Assembly (NCBI GenBank): GCA_905612335.1
Contig: CAJQRT010000026.1
Location: forward strand, 1-64,000
Length of the DNA stretch: 64,000 nt
Reading direction: 5' to 3'
From: an uncultured Candidatus Pelagibacter sp.
GTDB lineage: Bacteria > Pseudomonadota > Alphaproteobacteria > Pelagibacterales > Pelagibacteraceae
A program made the position numbers and the translations under genes. Under the pieces are notes generated by a model. That model did not search any database and was not told where the DNA came from. It was given only the letters and a program-made list of their open reading frames with translations. Shown in pieces: positions 1-12,813 of this stretch; position 1 is the first letter of the stretch, and every line of letters starts with the position of its first letter.

Positions 1-382
1 TTTCTGTTGAAAATTCAAAGTTAGGGCCTTGAACAATTGCATCTACTGGACAAGATTCTTCACAAAGACCACAGTAAATACATTTCATCATATCAATATC
101 ATATCGAGTAGTTTTTCGACTTCCATCTTCTCTTTCTGAAGATTCAATTGTGATTGCTTGAGCAGGGCATACTGCTTCGCACAACTTGCAAGCAATACAT
201 CTTTCTTCACCGTCAGGATATCTTCTTAAAGCGTGCTCTCCTCTGAAACGTGGACTGATTTTACCCTTTTCAAATGGATAGTTAATTGTCTTTTTTGGTT
301 TAAAAAACTCTCTTAAGGCAATCGTAAGACCACCTAAAAAATCTAACATAAAAATTGTTTTTAATATTCTTGAAATTTTCAT
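1..382 (-). CDS. nuoI: NADH-quinone oxidoreductase subunit I (3' end outside window)
   Basis: Peripheral-arm subunit of complex I carrying two [4Fe-4S] clusters that pass electrons from NuoG towards NuoB. The translated minus strand shows both ferredoxin motifs, [12 protein letters not shown] and [12 protein letters not shown], which identify the family. The start at 382 gives [11 protein letters not shown] before MLDFLGG; a second ATG at MLDF is possible. Only about 127 codons are present and the C-terminus lies beyond position 1. It follows nuoH by 2 bases in the operon running from nuoA. Confidence 0.95.
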   Translation of the reverse strand, partial: MKISRILKTIFMLDFLGGLTIALREFFKPKKTINYPFEKGKISPRFRGEHALRRYPDGEERCIACKLCEAVCPAQAITIESSEREDGSRKTTRYDIDMMKCIYCGLCEESCPVDAIVQGPNFEFSTE

Positions 383-384
383 AA

Positions 385-1383
385 TTAATTCGTTGGTAGT
401 AGATTAAAATAAAATAAATAACTAGCTGTAAAAACTACCCAAGTTAACGATAAAGGTAAAAAAATTTTCCAACCAAGTCTCATTAACTGATCATATCTGT
501 ATCTTGGTACAATTGCTTTTACTAAAGCAAAAAGTATAAAAAGAAGTAGTATCTTCAGGATTAGCCATATGGCTCCAGGAATTACATTAAAAGGAAATAA
601 ATCTATAGGCGAAAGCCATCCACCTAAAAATAGAACTGATCCCATTGCACACATAAGAAGAATGTTTGCATACTCGCCTAACCAAAACATTGCATACATC
701 ATTCCAGAATATTCAGTTTGATATCCTGCGACAAGTTCAGCTTCAGCTTCAGGTAAGTCAAATGGTGGTCGATTTGTTTCAGCTAAAGCAGAGATAAAAA
801 AAATTATAAACATTGGAAATAATGGAATTACGAACCATAAGTTTTCTTGTGCCATCACTATATCATTTAAGTTTAACGAGCCCACACAAAGCAAAACATT
901 AATTATAATAACACCAATTGAAACTTCGTAAGATACCATTTGAGCTGCTGATCTAATTGCACCTAAAAAAGGATATTTTGAGTTTGAGGCCCACCCTCCC
1001 ATAATAATTCCATAAACACCTAATGATGAAACTGCGAATAAATAGAGAATACCAACGTTAATGTCCGCCAATACTTGAGTTGCACTAAATGGAATAACTG
1101 CCCAAGAGATTAAAGCCAAAGTCATGGTGACAATTGGAGCCAATATAAAGATTACTTTATTGGAGCTTGAAGGAATAATAACTTCTTTAAACATGTATTT
1201 TAATGCATCAGCCAAAGATTGAAGTAAACCAAAAGGTCCTACAACATTTGGTCCCTGTCTTTTTTGAACAAATGCCCAAATACGACGATCAAGCCAAACA
1301 ATCATCGCGACAGAAACAAGAACTGGTACTAATAAAAATAAGATTTTATATGTCTCTGAAAAAATTATGCTTAAATATTCCAT
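385..1383 (-). CDS. nuoH: NADH-quinone oxidoreductase subunit H
   Basis: Membrane subunit of complex I that forms the quinone-binding junction between the peripheral arm and the proton-pumping arm. The 332-residue protein has about eight hydrophobic segments and the family hallmark loop [18 protein letters not shown], whose acidic residues line the E-channel. Length is normal. It lies 4 bases downstream of nuoG and 2 bases upstream of nuoI, so co-translation is likely. Confidence 0.97.
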   Translation of the reverse strand: MEYLSIIFSETYKILFLLVPVLVSVAMIVWLDRRIWAFVQKRQGPNVVGPFGLLQSLADALKYMFKEVIIPSSSNKVIFILAPIVTMTLALISWAVIPFSATQVLADINVGILYLFAVSSLGVYGIIMGGWASNSKYPFLGAIRSAAQMVSYEVSIGVIIINVLLCVGSLNLNDIVMAQENLWFVIPLFPMFIIFFISALAETNRPPFDLPEAEAELVAGYQTEYSGMMYAMFWLGEYANILLMCAMGSVLFLGGWLSPIDLFPFNVIPGAIWLILKILLLFILFALVKAIVPRYRYDQLMRLGWKIFLPLSLTWVVFTASYLFYFNLLPTN

Positions 1384-1387
1384 TTTA

Positions 1388-3430
1388 TTAACCTTCTGTA
1401 CCTGTTAATTTTAAATTAACTTTAGCTGTTTTGCATTCAAGCATTGTCTTTGAGGCTCTTGCTATTGCATTTGAGTAATAATAATCTTCATTCTCAAATT
1501 TTAAAATCTCTTGCTTAAATTCTATATTTTCAACTGTAGAAGATTTAATAGATTTATCTTTTTCAATAAATAAATTAATTTGATTAAGTAAACTACTATC
1601 CAACTCATCTTTATCATTAAATAATTTTCTATGATTCATTGTTTCCGCTAATTCATTAATTATCAACCAGTCTTCTTTAGCTTCTTCTGGTGGAAAGGAG
1701 GCTTTATAAGCTTTTTGTATTTTACCTTCTAAGTTTGTAAAGTAACCATTTTGCTCTGTGTATGCAGCTCCTGGAAGTATAATATCTGCAATCTCAGCTC
1801 CTTTATCTCCATGACTTCCTTGATAAATTACAAATTCATTCTTTTTTTCAAATTTAAGATTATCTACTCCCAATAAGTAAACAATTTCAAACTTGTGATT
1901 TTCTAAATCTTTTAGTACTTCATTTGAACCATCTACTGTTTTATATAATCCTAAATCAAGGCTACCAACTGTAGCTGCATTTTCTGAAATTGTATTTAAA
2001 GAATTCCATTCACCTGATATTTTATCATTTTTTTCTAAAAAGGATTTAATAGATTCAAAAATATATTTTGCAGATTTAGTTTTAAGAGATGACTGTCCAA
2101 AGATAATTAGAGGTTTTTTAGCCTCTTTAATTAAGCTTGATACTTTATGATTATTTTCTGTAATTTTTTTAATATTTTCAATATCGCCATCTAAAGACTC
2201 ATATGGATAAGTTAGATCACCAACATCATTTAAAGAAATTATTTGTGTTTTATTTTGTAAGTATGCTTTTCTAATACGTGCATTTAAAATCGTTGCTTCA
2301 TATCTAGGGTTACTTCCTATGAGTAGTATAAAATCTGCTTCTTCTATTCCGTTAATTGTTGAATTGAATAAATAATTTTCTCTTTTTTTAGGGTTTAAAT
2401 ATGTGTGATCAGTTCTTGACTCTATGTTATGTGAACCCAGTGTTTTGTTAAAAAACTCTTTAAATATATAGAGTGTTTCCATATTGACTAAATCACCTGA
2501 TATTCCACATATTTTATCTTTTTCAGCATTTTTAAATTTAGACTTAATTATATTAAAAACCTCATTCCATGATGCTTTCTCAAATTTACCATTATATTTA
2601 ATATAAGGAGTGTCTAGACGTTGATTTAACAAACCATCACAAGCATACCTTGTTTTATCTGAAATCCATTCTTCGTTAATATCTTCGTTAATTCTTGGTA
2701 AAATCCTTTTTACTTCCCAGCCATAGGTATCAACTCTTATATTTGAACCAATTGCATCCATTACATCAATAGATTGAGTCTTCTTTAATTCCCAGGGTCT
2801 AGCCTCAAATACATATGGCTTAGATGTTAAAGCACCAACAGGACATAAATCTACAACATTAGCTGATAATTCTGATTGCATTGATTGTTCAAGATATGTT
2901 GTGATTTCCATATCCTCACCTCTACCTAAGGCTCCAATCTCTGTCACACCAGCTATCTCCGTGGCAAACCTAACACATCTTGTGCAGTGTATACATCTAG
3001 TCATTTGTGTTTTTATTAGAGGTCCCATATTTTTTTCTGAAACTTCTCTTTTGTTTTCCTTGTATCTGGATTTATCAACACCATAAAACATAGACTGATC
3101 TTGCAAATCACATTCACCACCCTGGTCACAAACAGGACAATCCAATGGATGGTTAGCCAACAAAAATTCCATGACACCTTTTCTAGCTTTTTCAACAAAC
3201 TCAGTATTTGTTTTAATGTTCATTCCTTCTGCTACAGGCATGGCACATGAAGCTATAGGTTTAGGAGATTTTTCTAATTCAACTAAACACATTCTGCAAT
3301 TTCCTGCTATTGATAATTTTTCATGATAACAAAATCTCGGGATTTCAACTCCAGCCTTTTCACAAGCTTGAAGTACAGTTAGCCCCTCTTCAACTTCTAT
3401 GTCAATTTCATTTACTTTTAATTTAAGCAT
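1388..3430 (-). CDS. nuoG: NADH-quinone oxidoreductase subunit G
   Basis: Large iron-sulfur subunit of complex I (680 residues). The N-terminal 2Fe-2S ferredoxin domain shows [15 protein letters not shown] around residues 34-48, followed by [13 protein letters not shown] and [10 protein letters not shown] cluster ligands within the first 210 residues. The remainder is a degenerate molybdopterin-oxidoreductase domain with no catalytic role expected. The start overlaps the end of nuoF by 8 bases. Low-complexity Lys/Glu/Asn drift in the C-terminal half is typical of AT-rich genomes. Confidence 0.96.
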   Translation of the reverse strand: MLKLKVNEIDIEVEEGLTVLQACEKAGVEIPRFCYHEKLSIAGNCRMCLVELEKSPKPIASCAMPVAEGMNIKTNTEFVEKARKGVMEFLLANHPLDCPVCDQGGECDLQDQSMFYGVDKSRYKENKREVSEKNMGPLIKTQMTRCIHCTRCVRFATEIAGVTEIGALGRGEDMEITTYLEQSMQSELSANVVDLCPVGALTSKPYVFEARPWELKKTQSIDVMDAIGSNIRVDTYGWEVKRILPRINEDINEEWISDKTRYACDGLLNQRLDTPYIKYNGKFEKASWNEVFNIIKSKFKNAEKDKICGISGDLVNMETLYIFKEFFNKTLGSHNIESRTDHTYLNPKKRENYLFNSTINGIEEADFILLIGSNPRYEATILNARIRKAYLQNKTQIISLNDVGDLTYPYESLDGDIENIKKITENNHKVSSLIKEAKKPLIIFGQSSLKTKSAKYIFESIKSFLEKNDKISGEWNSLNTISENAATVGSLDLGLYKTVDGSNEVLKDLENHKFEIVYLLGVDNLKFEKKNEFVIYQGSHGDKGAEIADIILPGAAYTEQNGYFTNLEGKIQKAYKASFPPEEAKEDWLIINELAETMNHRKLFNDKDELDSSLLNQINLFIEKDKSIKSSTVENIEFKQEILKFENEDYYYSNAIARASKTMLECKTAKVNLKLTGTEG

Positions 3431-4754
3431 TTTTTTTATCCAATAAGTGTTGATCTATTAAATAGGGAATATTTTTTTCTTTTTTTATAATTGGGTTAAG
3501 ATTATTTCTATCCTCAATCTCTTTTTTAAAATGTCTTAACAATCCTTGTACAGGCCACGAAGAACCTTCACCAAAAGCACAAATAGTGTGTCCCGCAATT
3601 TGATTTGTTACATCTCCCAACATATCAACTTCGTCTCTTGATGCCTCACCTTTAGCCATTCTTTCAAGCATTCTCCACATCCACCCTGTACCTTCTCTAC
3701 AAGGTGTACATTGACCACAACTTTCATGTTTATAAAATCTAGCAATTCTTGCCATGCATTTAATTATGTCTTGATCTTTATTAATAACAACTATACCTGC
3801 AGTTCCTAATCCACTTTTTTCTGCCATTAATGAATCAAAATCCATTGTTAAAGTTTCACAGGTTTTTTGTGGTATTAAAGGCATTGATGAACCACCAGGT
3901 ATTACAGCTTGCAAATTTTCCCATCCTCCAATTACACCTCCAGCATGAACTTCTATCAGCTCTTTAAGGGATACACTCATTTCCTCTTCAACATTACATG
4001 GATTGTTAACATTTCCAGAAATACAGAAAATTTTAGTACCTGTATTTTTTGCTTTTCCTAAAGATGCAAACCATTTTCCACCTCTTCTTAATATTGTTGG
4101 AACAACTGCTATAGTTTCAACATTATTAATTATAGTTGGGCAACCGTATAAACCAATTAAAGCGGGGAAAGGTGGTTTTAGTCTAGGTTGACCTTTTTTA
4201 CCTTCAATACTCTCAAGTAAAGCAGTTTCTTCTCCACATATATATGCTCCTGCTCCATAGTGAATATGAATATCTAAATCCCAACCTGTTCCAGATGCAT
4301 TTTTTCCTATTAAATTTTTTTCATAAGCTTCATCAATTGCTGCTTGAAGTTTTTCTCCATCTATAAAGTACTCTCCTCTTATATAAATATAACAAACATG
4401 AGCTTGAACAGCGTATGCAGCAATCAAGCATCCTTCTATTAATTTATGAGGTTCAAATCTTAAAATATCTCTATCCTTACAGGTACCTGGTTCTGACTCA
4501 TCTCCATTTATAACTAGATAATGAGGTCTTGAACCTAGTTCTTTTGGTGCAAAAGACCATTTTAAACCAGTTGGAAATCCAGCACCTCCTCTTCCTCTAA
4601 GTTCTGAGGCTTTAACTTCAGTTATTATCCAATCTCTACCTTTGTCAATTATATCTTTAGTGTTTGTCCAGTCACCTCTTTTTCTTGAAGACTCAACATC
4701 TGAACCCTTATCATTATATAAATTCTGAAATATTCTATCTTCGTCTTTAAGCAT
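3423..4754 (-). CDS. nuoF: NADH-quinone oxidoreductase subunit F (NADH/FMN site)
   Basis: NADH-oxidising flavoprotein subunit of complex I. Visible motifs are the NADH/FMN loop [13 protein letters not shown] near residue 54, the acidic [14 protein letters not shown] loop, and the C-terminal cluster ligands [11 protein letters not shown] near residue 346. Length (443) is standard. It overlaps nuoE by 8 bases upstream and nuoG by 8 downstream. Confidence 0.97.
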   Translation of the reverse strand: MLKDEDRIFQNLYNDKGSDVESSRKRGDWTNTKDIIDKGRDWIITEVKASELRGRGGAGFPTGLKWSFAPKELGSRPHYLVINGDESEPGTCKDRDILRFEPHKLIEGCLIAAYAVQAHVCYIYIRGEYFIDGEKLQAAIDEAYEKNLIGKNASGTGWDLDIHIHYGAGAYICGEETALLESIEGKKGQPRLKPPFPALIGLYGCPTIINNVETIAVVPTILRRGGKWFASLGKAKNTGTKIFCISGNVNNPCNVEEEMSVSLKELIEVHAGGVIGGWENLQAVIPGGSSMPLIPQKTCETLTMDFDSLMAEKSGLGTAGIVVINKDQDIIKCMARIARFYKHESCGQCTPCREGTGWMWRMLERMAKGEASRDEVDMLGDVTNQIAGHTICAFGEGSSWPVQGLLRHFKKEIEDRNNLNPIIKKEKNIPYLIDQHLLDKKNA

Positions 4755-5355
4755 TTTTTAAATCCATAAGTGTTTTTCTATTATTTTCAGGTTCATTGTT
4801 TAAACGACCTCTATAAGATCCTGGCTTAGGTGTTTCACCAGTTAAGATCTTATCTAAAATTTTTAATGTCTTTTCTTTATCTAGGTCTTCATAATAATCA
4901 TCATTGATCTGTAACATGGGTGCATTAACACAAGCTCCTAAACACTCAACTTCCATCCAAGAACAACTTTGATCTTTTGATAATTCATTTTCATTTTCAG
5001 AAATTTTTTCTTTGCATGCTTCAACAAGTTTATAAGCACCTCTAATCATGCATGGTGTAGTTGTGCAAATTTGTATGAAATGTTTACCGACTGGAGCTAG
5101 ATTATACATTGTATAAAATGTTGCCACTTCATAAACTTTTATATATGGCATATCTAAAAGCTTACCAATATACTTTATGGCAGCTAAAGGAATCCAATTA
5201 CTATTTTGTTTCTGTGCTATATAAAGTAAAGCCATTACAGCACTTTGTTGTTTATCCTTTGGATATTTTGCAATAATTGATTTGGCAGCTTCTAATGAGG
5301 CTGGATTAAAATCAAAATTCTCAGGCTGTTCTTTTGAAGGTCTTCTTAAACTCAT
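4747..5355 (-). CDS. nuoE: NADH-quinone oxidoreductase subunit E
   Basis: The 24-kDa thioredoxin-like [2Fe-2S] subunit of complex I, partner of NuoF. Cluster ligands are visible as [11 protein letters not shown] and [11 protein letters not shown]. At 202 residues it is of normal length. The start ATG abuts the stop of nuoD with a one-base overlap (TAATG type), indicating translational coupling. Confidence 0.96.
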   Translation of the reverse strand: MSLRRPSKEQPENFDFNPASLEAAKSIIAKYPKDKQQSAVMALLYIAQKQNSNWIPLAAIKYIGKLLDMPYIKVYEVATFYTMYNLAPVGKHFIQICTTTPCMIRGAYKLVEACKEKISENENELSKDQSCSWMEVECLGACVNAPMLQINDDYYEDLDKEKTLKILDKILTGETPKPGSYRGRLNNEPENNRKTLMDLKNA

Positions 5356-6530
5356 TATCTATCTACCTCTCCAAAAACTATATCCAGTGAGCCTAACACA
5401 GCAGGCACATCTGCAAGCATATGACCTTTAATCAGGTAATCCATTGCAGCCAAATGAGAAAATCCTGGGGCTCTTATTTTACACTTATATGGTTTGCTAG
5501 AACCATCAGATATTAAGTAAACACCAAACTCACCTTTAGGAGCTTCAACAGCTGTATAAATTTCATCTTTATCAACACGATAACCTTCTGTAAATAGTTT
5601 GAAATGATGAATTAAAGCTTCCATAGATTGTTTGATATCTTTTTTTGGTGGTGGGCTAATCTTTCCATCGGACGATTTAACTGGTCCTTTTGTCATTTTA
5701 GCAAGACATTGTTTGATTATGGAAACGCTCTCCCTCATTTCATCTATTCTACATAGATATCTGTCATAACAATCACCATTTTTTCCAACAGGTATTTTAA
5801 ATTCTAACTGCTCATAACACTCATATGGTTGTGATTTTCTTAAATCCCAAGGAACACCAGAGCCTCTGATCATGACGCCGCTAAAAGAATAGTCTAATGC
5901 ATCTTCCTTAGATACAATTCCTATATCAACATTTCGTTGTTTAAATATTCTGTTATCAGTCAATAATGTTTCAAGATCATCGATTATTTTAGGAAACGAA
6001 ACACAAAATTTACCAATATCTTCTTCTAACCCCATTGGTAAATCTTGATGAACTCCACCTGCTCTAAAATAATTAGCATGTAATCTTGAGCCTGAGGCTC
6101 TTTCATAAAAAGTCATTAAAGTTTCACGCTCTTCAAAACCCCATAATGAAGGTGTTAACGCACCAACATCTAATGCTTGAGTTGTTACATTTAATATGTG
6201 ACTTAAAATTCTTCCAATCTCACAAAACATAACTCTTATAAATTGTGCTCTAATTGGTACATCAATCTTTAAAATTCTCTCTATAGCTAATGCAAAAGCA
6301 TGCTCTTGGTTCATAGGAGCAACATAATCAAGTCTGTCAAAATAAGGTACAGCTTGCATGTATGTTTTGTTTTCTATTAATTTTTCAGTACCACGATGTA
6401 ATAATCCAATATGCGGATCTGCTTTTTCAACAACTTCACCATCTAATTCTAAAATTAATCTTAAAACACCATGAGCAGCTGGGTGTTGAGGTCCAAAATT
6501 AAGATTTAGAGTTTTAGTTTTTTTTGTCAT
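5355..6530 (-). CDS. nuoD: NADH-quinone oxidoreductase subunit D
   Basis: The 49-kDa-type subunit that forms the quinone site with NuoB. The N-terminus carries the family motif [11 protein letters not shown] and the C-terminus ends in [14 protein letters not shown] chose the ATG at 6530 (MTKKTKTLN); the frame can be extended by two codons only through a TTG. The gene overlaps the 3' end of nuoC by 17 bases. Length is about 391 residues. Confidence 0.96.
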   Translation of the reverse strand: MTKKTKTLNLNFGPQHPAAHGVLRLILELDGEVVEKADPHIGLLHRGTEKLIENKTYMQAVPYFDRLDYVAPMNQEHAFALAIERILKIDVPIRAQFIRVMFCEIGRILSHILNVTTQALDVGALTPSLWGFEERETLMTFYERASGSRLHANYFRAGGVHQDLPMGLEEDIGKFCVSFPKIIDDLETLLTDNRIFKQRNVDIGIVSKEDALDYSFSGVMIRGSGVPWDLRKSQPYECYEQLEFKIPVGKNGDCYDRYLCRIDEMRESVSIIKQCLAKMTKGPVKSSDGKISPPPKKDIKQSMEALIHHFKLFTEGYRVDKDEIYTAVEAPKGEFGVYLISDGSSKPYKCKIRAPGFSHLAAMDYLIKGHMLADVPAVLGSLDIVFGEVDR

Positions 6531-7122
6531 TATCAAGATCTGTCTGTTTTTTTATGTATTTTGTTCCCTCCCAGGGACTTTCATAATCAAAATTTCTATA
6601 ATTTTGTTCTAATTTAACTGGTTCTTTGATTACTTTTTTTTGATCCTCACTATACCTAACCTCGGTATGACCAGTTAAAGGGAAATCCTTTCTCAAAGGA
6701 TGCCCTTCAAAATCGTAATCAGTAAGTATTCTTCTTAAATCAGGATGATCTTTAAATTTAACTCCGTACATATCAAAAACTTCACGCTCCATCCAGTTTG
6801 CTGCAGGATAAATGGGTGTTAAAGATGATATAACTTCATTTTCACTTATTAAATAACTTAATATAATTCGCTGATTAAATTCATGACTTAAAAATAAATA
6901 TACAACTTTAAAACGTTGAGTGTTTTCTGGATAATCAACAACAGTAATATCAATTAACTGTCTAAATTTTGTATTTTCGTTATTCTTTATATATAAAGTA
7001 ACATCTGTTAAATCTTCATTATCAATAGTGATATATAGTTGCTTATGTCTAATCTCAGTTTTTTTAATCTTAGTAGTAAGTTCTGAGTTAATTTTTTTTT
7101 CAAGATTTATTAAATTTTGCAT
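6514..7122 (-). CDS. nuoC: NADH-quinone oxidoreductase subunit C
   Basis: The 30-kDa-type scaffold subunit of the complex I peripheral arm. The signature [20 protein letters not shown] followed by [12 protein letters not shown] is present in the second half. It is a stand-alone gene, not fused to nuoD as in Escherichia coli. It sits 5 bases after nuoB and overlaps nuoD by 17. Confidence 0.95.
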   Translation of the reverse strand: MQNLINLEKKINSELTTKIKKTEIRHKQLYITIDNEDLTDVTLYIKNNENTKFRQLIDITVVDYPENTQRFKVVYLFLSHEFNQRIILSYLISENEVISSLTPIYPAANWMEREVFDMYGVKFKDHPDLRRILTDYDFEGHPLRKDFPLTGHTEVRYSEDQKKVIKEPVKLEQNYRNFDYESPWEGTKYIKKQTDLDNDKKN

Positions 7123-7127
7123 ATAAA

Positions 7128-7649
7128 TTATCTTTCAAAAGATCCTTTGTTTCTAATTTTTTTTTGTAACTGCATAATACCATAAAGCAATGCTTCGGCA
7201 GACGGCGGACAACCAGGTACATATATATCTACTGGAACTATTTTATCACATCCACGAACTACTGAATATGAATAGTGATAATAACCACCACCATTTGCAC
7301 AGCTTCCCATGGAAATAACATATCTCGGTTCTGGCATTTGATCATAAACTTTTCTTAAGGCTGGAGCCATTTTATTGGTTAAAGTTCCAGCTACTATCAT
7401 CACATCAGATTGTCTTGGTGAACCTCTTGGTGCAGCACCAAATCTTTCTAAATCATACCTAGGCATTGCCGTTTGCATCATCTCAACAGCACAACATGCT
7501 AAACCAAATGTCATCCAATGTAATGAGCCAGCTCTTGACCAATTTATTAAATTATCAAGAGAAGTTGTTATAAAACCATTTTTACTAAAATCCTCAGAAA
7601 GTATCTTAAACTCTTCTGGAATTTCTTTATTTTTATTTTCTAAATTCAT
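7128..7649 (-). CDS. nuoB: NADH-quinone oxidoreductase subunit B
   Basis: Carries the terminal N2 [4Fe-4S] cluster that reduces quinone. Visible ligands are the tandem cysteines in LACCAVEMM, the Cys of MGSCANGGG, and [11 protein letters not shown]. Length (173) is normal, and the order nuoA-B-C-D is the usual one. Confidence 0.97.
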   Translation of the reverse strand: MNLENKNKEIPEEFKILSEDFSKNGFITTSLDNLINWSRAGSLHWMTFGLACCAVEMMQTAMPRYDLERFGAAPRGSPRQSDVMIVAGTLTNKMAPALRKVYDQMPEPRYVISMGSCANGGGYYHYSYSVVRGCDKIVPVDIYVPGCPPSAEALLYGIMQLQKKIRNKGSFER

Positions 7650-7660
7650 ATTTTAAAATT

Positions 7661-8029
7661 TTATTCCCAATCTAGGGCGCCTTTTCTCCACTCGTAAATG
7701 AAACCAATTGTAAGTATAAATAAAAAAATCATCATTGAGGAAAAACCTAGTAGACCTATATTTCCTAAAGAGATTGCCCAAGGAAAAAGGAAGGCTATCT
7801 CAAGATCAAAAATTATAAAAAGGATTGCTACTAAATAAAATCTAACATCAAACTCTATCCTAGAATCTTCAAAAGGTTCAAATCCACATTCATATGCTGA
7901 TAATTTTTCTGGATCAGGATGTTTTGGTGAAAGAATTAAATTAATTACTACAAAAGCACAACTCAGGCCAAGGGCTATTATTAAAAATAATATAATAGGC
8001 AAATAATCTTTTAAAAATTCTGAAAGCAT
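7661..8029 (-). CDS. nuoA: NADH-quinone oxidoreductase subunit A
   Basis: First gene of the nuo operon. This small 122-residue membrane subunit has three hydrophobic segments and the conserved loop [20 protein letters not shown], where the Cys reports on quinone-site state in characterised enzymes. The operon promoter is expected between this start and tRNA-Asp (8030-8115), an AT-rich stretch in which I cannot pick a certain promoter. Confidence 0.96.
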   Translation of the reverse strand: MLSEFLKDYLPIILFLIIALGLSCAFVVINLILSPKHPDPEKLSAYECGFEPFEDSRIEFDVRFYLVAILFIIFDLEIAFLFPWAISLGNIGLLGFSSMMIFLFILTIGFIYEWRKGALDWE

Positions 8030-8115
8030 GAAGTCTATATAGCAGTTTTTATATCATGTTGAAGTGCTCTTACGTCACAATTTATGTGATATTCACATTA
8101 AAAAGACTAAAAAAG

Positions 8116-8192
8116 TGGCGGGAGTGAAGGGACTCGAACCCTCGACCTATCGCGTGACAGGCGATCGCTCTAACCAACTGAGCTACACCCCC
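8116..8192 (-). tRNA. tRNA-Asp (anticodon GTC)
   Basis: The minus strand folds as a full cloverleaf: a 7-bp acceptor stem GGGGGTG/CACTCCC with one G-T pair, a D-arm with GTTGGTTAGAGC, the anticodon loop CTGTCAC (GTC), a T-loop with GGTTCGAGTCC, and an encoded CCA end. It lies between nuoA and tRNA-Val, 14 bases from the latter, so the two are probably co-transcribed. Confidence 0.97.
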
Positions 8193-8206
8193 ACTTTTAC
8201 TAGTTT

Positions 8207-8282
8207 TGGTGGGTAGTAAAGGACTCGAACCTTTGACCCCCTCGGTGTAAACGAGATGCTCTACCAGCTGAGCTAACCACCC
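8207..8282 (-). tRNA. tRNA-Val (anticodon TAC)
   Basis: The minus-strand cloverleaf begins GGGTGGTTAGCTCAGC, has the anticodon arm CTCGTTTACACCGAG (anticodon TAC), a T-arm with GGTTCGAGTCC, and an encoded CCA end. It is 76 nucleotides long and transcribed in the same direction as tRNA-Asp. Confidence 0.97.
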
Positions 8283-8366
8283 TAAACCAAAATTATTGTT
8301 TAATTATAGCAATTATTTACAAAAGTCAAAACAGATATTAAATAAGAAAAGGATATAAATTAGTAA

Positions 8367-10748
8367 TTATTGAATGCTAGCTTGAGTTTTATCCTCTGAT
8401 TTAGAAATTTTTTCAACCTCTACCCACTCAACTCTTTTTAACTCTTTAGTTAAAGCTATTTTTAACACTTCATCTGCATGCTCTACAGGAGTTATTTTAA
8501 TATCATCAATTATTTTTTTGGGCATATCTACTAGATCTTTTTCATTTTCTTTTGGAATAATGACTTGTTTAATTCCAGCTCTATGTGCTGCTAATAATTT
8601 TTCTTTTAATCCACCAATTGGCAATACTTGGCCCGTTAATGTCACTTCACCTGTCATAGCAACATCTCTTCTAACTGGGTTATTTGTGATTGCAGATACT
8701 ATTGAAGTAACCATTCCAATACCTGCTGATGGTCCATCTTTAGGTGTTGCACCTTCTGGAACATGAATATGAAAATCTTTTTTTTCAAATAATGGTGGAA
8801 TGATTCCATAATCTAAACTTTTAGATCTAATAAATGATTTTGCAGCCTTGATAGACTCTTGCATCACGTCTCCAAGTTTTCCAGTAATTTGCATTCTGCC
8901 CTTTCCAGGCATAATAACAGTTTCAATTTTAAGAATTTCGCCACCATATTCAGTCCATGCTAAACCTGTAACGACACCAATTTTATCTTCATTTTCAAGT
9001 TCACCAAATTTAAATTTTTGAATTCCTAAATAATCTGGTAAATTTTTTAAATCAATCTTCACTTCTTTTTCTTCACCAGTTACAACTTTTTTTACAACTT
9101 TTCTTGCAACTTTAGAAATTTCTCTTTCTAAATTTCTAACACCAGACTCTTTTGTGTAACTTTGAATAATTTCTTTAATAATATCCTCAGAGAGTGTCAT
9201 TTCTTTTTCTTTAACGCCGTTATCTTTGATTTGTTTTGGTAGAAGATATTTATTAGCAATATTAATTTTTTCATCCTCTGTGTAACCAGCCAATCGAATC
9301 ACTTCCATTCTGTCTAATAATGGTGGCAGGATATTCAAAGTATTAGCTGTAGTTACAAACATCACATCTGATAAATCATAATCAACTTCTAGATAATGAT
9401 CGTTAAATGTTGAATTTTGTTCTGGGTCTAGTGCTTCTAATAATGCTGAAGACGGATCGCCTCTATAATCATTTCCAATTTTATCAATTTCATCAAGAAG
9501 AATTAAAGGGTTTTTAGTTCCTGCTTTCTTCATCATTTGAATAATTTTACCAGGTAAAGATCCTATATAAGTTCTTCTATGACCTCTTATTTCAGCTTCA
9601 TCTCTCATGCCACCAACTGATACTCTTACAAATTCTCTATTAGTGGCTTTTGCAATTGATTTACCTAAAGATGTTTTGCCCACTCCTGGAGGGCCAACTA
9701 AACATAGGATTGGGCCTTTAATTTTTTCCATTCTTTTTTGAACTGCTAAAAATTCAATAATTCTTTCTTTAACCTTTTCCAAACCAAAATGATCTCCATC
9801 AAGTACTGCTAGTGCTTTCTTGAGATCAATAGCAACTTCACTTTTTTTAAACCAGGGAAGATCCGTCATCCAATCAAGGTAATTTCTGATAACAGTAGCC
9901 TCAGCAGACATTGGGCTCATATTTTTTAATTTTTTAAGTTCAGCCATGCATTTTTTTTCAACATCTTTTGGCATTTTTGACTTGATAATTAATTTATTTA
10001 AACTTGATGTCTCATCTTTTCCATCTTCAATTTCACCTAATTCTTTTTGAATAGCTTTAAGCTGTTCATTTAAATAATATTCTCTTTGAGTTTTCTCCAT
10101 TTGAGTTTTAACTCTGCCTCTAATTCTTTTTTCAACTCCAATAATACTAGTTTCGTTTTCCATTATTTTAATTATAGAATTTAGTCTTTTCTTAACATCA
10201 ATAGTTTCAAAAATTTGTTGCTTCTCAGAAATAGTAGCAGTTAAATGAGACGCAATATTGTCAGCGATATGAGATGCATCAGTTAGTTTTTTAATATTAT
10301 TGATTGTTTCACTTGATATTTTTTTATTAATTGAAGTTAGTTTTTCTAGTCTTCTTACCGCAGTCATTGCTAATGGTATCAGGTCTTCATCTTTGGTTAC
10401 GACATCATGATAATGGGCATATTCACAAATAATAAATTTCTCATTATCTTTAAAATCTAAGATTTTTACTCTTTTACTTCCTTCAACCAAAACTTTTACT
10501 GTGCCATCTGGTAATTTTAATAATTGTAAAATATTACCTTCACAACCATACATAAAAACGTCAGTTTTTTTGGGATCATCTATTTCTGAATTTTTCTGAG
10601 TAACTAGAACAATTTTTTTGTCCTTTTTCATAACTTCATTTAAAGCAGCAATAGATTTATCTCTACCTACAAATAAAGGAATAACCATATTTGGAAATAC
10701 AACAATATCTCTTAATGGCAATAAAGGTTTTTCAATTTTAACATCCAT
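8367..10748 (-). CDS. lon: ATP-dependent protease Lon
   Basis: Cytoplasmic AAA+ serine protease (793 residues). Order: N-terminal substrate domain ([20 protein letters not shown]), a coiled middle region, an AAA module with Walker [13 protein letters not shown] and Walker B LILLDEID, then the protease domain with catalytic Ser674 in DGPSAG and Lys717 in the KEKLL motif. It is separated from clpX by 62 bases. Grouping with clpX, clpP and tig is conserved in alphaproteobacteria and points to shared proteostasis control. Confidence 0.97.
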   Translation of the reverse strand: MDVKIEKPLLPLRDIVVFPNMVIPLFVGRDKSIAALNEVMKKDKKIVLVTQKNSEIDDPKKTDVFMYGCEGNILQLLKLPDGTVKVLVEGSKRVKILDFKDNEKFIICEYAHYHDVVTKDEDLIPLAMTAVRRLEKLTSINKKISSETINNIKKLTDASHIADNIASHLTATISEKQQIFETIDVKKRLNSIIKIMENETSIIGVEKRIRGRVKTQMEKTQREYYLNEQLKAIQKELGEIEDGKDETSSLNKLIIKSKMPKDVEKKCMAELKKLKNMSPMSAEATVIRNYLDWMTDLPWFKKSEVAIDLKKALAVLDGDHFGLEKVKERIIEFLAVQKRMEKIKGPILCLVGPPGVGKTSLGKSIAKATNREFVRVSVGGMRDEAEIRGHRRTYIGSLPGKIIQMMKKAGTKNPLILLDEIDKIGNDYRGDPSSALLEALDPEQNSTFNDHYLEVDYDLSDVMFVTTANTLNILPPLLDRMEVIRLAGYTEDEKINIANKYLLPKQIKDNGVKEKEMTLSEDIIKEIIQSYTKESGVRNLEREISKVARKVVKKVVTGEEKEVKIDLKNLPDYLGIQKFKFGELENEDKIGVVTGLAWTEYGGEILKIETVIMPGKGRMQITGKLGDVMQESIKAAKSFIRSKSLDYGIIPPLFEKKDFHIHVPEGATPKDGPSAGIGMVTSIVSAITNNPVRRDVAMTGEVTLTGQVLPIGGLKEKLLAAHRAGIKQVIIPKENEKDLVDMPKKIIDDIKITPVEHADEVLKIALTKELKRVEWVEVEKISKSEDKTQASIQ

Positions 10749-10810
10749 TATCTAAATATGGATATTAAATATAATATTGCAATAGCTATTTATTGCTTAT
10801 TAACGTGAAA

Positions 10811-12079
10811 TTAAGCGGCTGAAGTTTTATCAATCTTAGTTTTGATGCTATTCTTTGAATGAACTATGATTGGTTGAGATAGGCCTTTGGCCGCACTAGC
10901 ATCTACAATAACTTCCTCAACATTGTCTTGACTTGGAAGATCGTACATCGTTTTTAACAAAATATTTTCCAAGATTGACCTAAGGCCTCTAGCCCCAGTT
11001 TTCTTATTAATTGCTTTTTGTGCAATCTCTTTAATTGCATTTTCTTTAAAGTTTAATTTAGCACCATCTAGTTTAAATAATTCTTGATATTGTTTAATTA
11101 ATGAATTTTTTGGTTCTTGTAATATCTTAATTAAAGTTTTTTCATCAAGATCTTCTAAGGTTGCTATCATTGGAAGTCTGCCAATAAATTCTGGAATTAG
11201 GCCATACTTTAACAAATCTTCAGGTTCTAAAGTTTTCATCCACTCACCTGTTTTTTTATCGTCTGTTTTTTTAACATTTGCACCAAATCCAATTGATGTA
11301 CCTTTATCTCTTTGAGATATTATTTTATCTAAACCAGCAAATGCTCCACCACAGATAAACAAAATGTTGGTAGTATCTACTTGTAAAAACTCTTGTTGTG
11401 GATGTTTTCTTCCTCCTTGAGGTGGAACGCTTGCTACAGTGCCTTCCATAATTTTTAATAGTGCTTGCTGAACACCCTCTCCAGAAACATCTCTGGTAAT
11501 AGAAGGGTTTTCTGACTTTCTGCTAATCTTATCAACTTCATCTATATATACAATTCCACGTTGTGCTTTTTCAACATTGTAATCAGCAGCTTGTAATAAT
11601 TTTAAAATTATATTTTCAACATCTTCACCAACATAACCTGCTTCGGTCAATGTGGTTGCATCTGCCATAGTAAAAGGAACGTCAAGAATTCTTGCTAATG
11701 TTTGAGCTAATAAAGTTTTTCCACACCCAGTTGGACCAACTAAAAGAATATTTGATTTTGAAAGTTCAACTGTCTTACTTGTTTTACTCTCATAATTAAG
11801 TCTCTTGTAATGATTATGAACAGCAACCGATAAAACTTTTTTTGCGTGAGGTTGTCCAATAACATAATCATCTAATACAGCACAAATTTCTTTTGGTGGT
11901 GGTAATCCATCTTGATGTTTGACAAATGTGTCTTTACTTTCTTCTTTGATGATATCCATACATAGCTCAACACATTCATCACATATAAAAACAGTTGGAC
12001 CTGCAATAAGTTTTCTAACTTCATGTTGGCTCTTTCCACAAAAAGAACAGTAAAGAATATTTTTATTATTTGTTGTCAT
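10811..12079 (-). CDS. clpX: ClpXP protease ATP-binding unfoldase ClpX
   Basis: AAA+ unfoldase that recognises tagged substrates and feeds them to ClpP. The N-terminal zinc-binding domain has ligands CSFCGK and CDECVELC, followed by Walker [13 protein letters not shown], Walker [11 protein letters not shown] and sensor region EFIGRLP. At 422 residues it is full length. The partner gene clpP lies upstream, 91 bases away, on the same strand. Confidence 0.98.
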   Translation of the reverse strand: MTTNNKNILYCSFCGKSQHEVRKLIAGPTVFICDECVELCMDIIKEESKDTFVKHQDGLPPPKEICAVLDDYVIGQPHAKKVLSVAVHNHYKRLNYESKTSKTVELSKSNILLVGPTGCGKTLLAQTLARILDVPFTMADATTLTEAGYVGEDVENIILKLLQAADYNVEKAQRGIVYIDEVDKISRKSENPSITRDVSGEGVQQALLKIMEGTVASVPPQGGRKHPQQEFLQVDTTNILFICGGAFAGLDKIISQRDKGTSIGFGANVKKTDDKKTGEWMKTLEPEDLLKYGLIPEFIGRLPMIATLEDLDEKTLIKILQEPKNSLIKQYQELFKLDGAKLNFKENAIKEIAQKAINKKTGARGLRSILENILLKTMYDLPSQDNVEEVIVDASAAKGLSQPIIVHSKNSIKTKIDKTSAA

Positions 12080-12170
12080 AAGATTTATAAACGAATCAAT
12101 CAGTTTACTTTAATATAGATGACTCATACTAATCAAGTATCAGTTTAGTGGGGTGTCAATATGTTGTGTG

Positions 12171-12782
12171 TTAAGTTCGGTTTTCAACTACATCATCAAT
12201 CAAACCAAACTCTTTTGCAGTATCTGGAGTCATAAAGTTATCACGTTCTAGAGCTTTCTTCACATCATCAACAGATTTTTCAGTATGTTTTGAATAAATT
12301 TCATTAAGCCTTTTCTTTAAGTCCATAACTTCATTGGCATGAATTTCAATATCAGTAGCTTGTCCTTGAAAACCAGCAGAAGGTTGGTGAACCATAATTC
12401 TAGAATTTGGTAAAGAAAATCTTTTACCTTTTTTACCTGCAGCTAATAAAAATGAACCCATTGACGCCGCTTGACCAATACATAATGTTGAAACATCTGG
12501 CTTAATGTATTGCATAGTATCATAAATTCCAAGACCTGCAGTCACAAGCCCTCCAGGACTGTTAATATATAGATTAATTTCTTTTTTTGGATCTTCAGAC
12601 TCTAAAAATAAAAGCTGTGCTGTAACTAGAGATGCTAAGTTATCATTTATTGGTCCTACTAAAAAAATAATTCTCTCTTTAAGAAGTCTTGAATAAATAT
12701 CATACGCTCTCTCACCTTTATTTGATTGCTCAACAACCATTGGTACTAGGGTATTCATTTGATCTAATAAGTTTGTTGTCAT
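12171..12782 (-). CDS. clpP: ATP-dependent Clp protease proteolytic subunit
   Basis: Serine peptidase that assembles into the barrel served by ClpX. The catalytic triad can be read as Ser107 in GQAASMGS, His132 in IMVHQPS and Asp181 in ERDNFM. At 203 residues it is normal size. It lies 31 bases downstream of tig. Confidence 0.98.
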   Translation of the reverse strand: MTTNLLDQMNTLVPMVVEQSNKGERAYDIYSRLLKERIIFLVGPINDNLASLVTAQLLFLESEDPKKEINLYINSPGGLVTAGLGIYDTMQYIKPDVSTLCIGQAASMGSFLLAAGKKGKRFSLPNSRIMVHQPSAGFQGQATDIEIHANEVMDLKKRLNEIYSKHTEKSVDDVKKALERDNFMTPDTAKEFGLIDDVVENRT

Positions 12783-12813
12783 AAGTTGATTCTTTTACTT
12801 ATACAACTTGTGA

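Noticed and set aside
10749..10810. GCAATA/TATTGC hairpin between clpX and lon
   Set aside because: Six weak pairs and no T-run; not convincing as a terminator.
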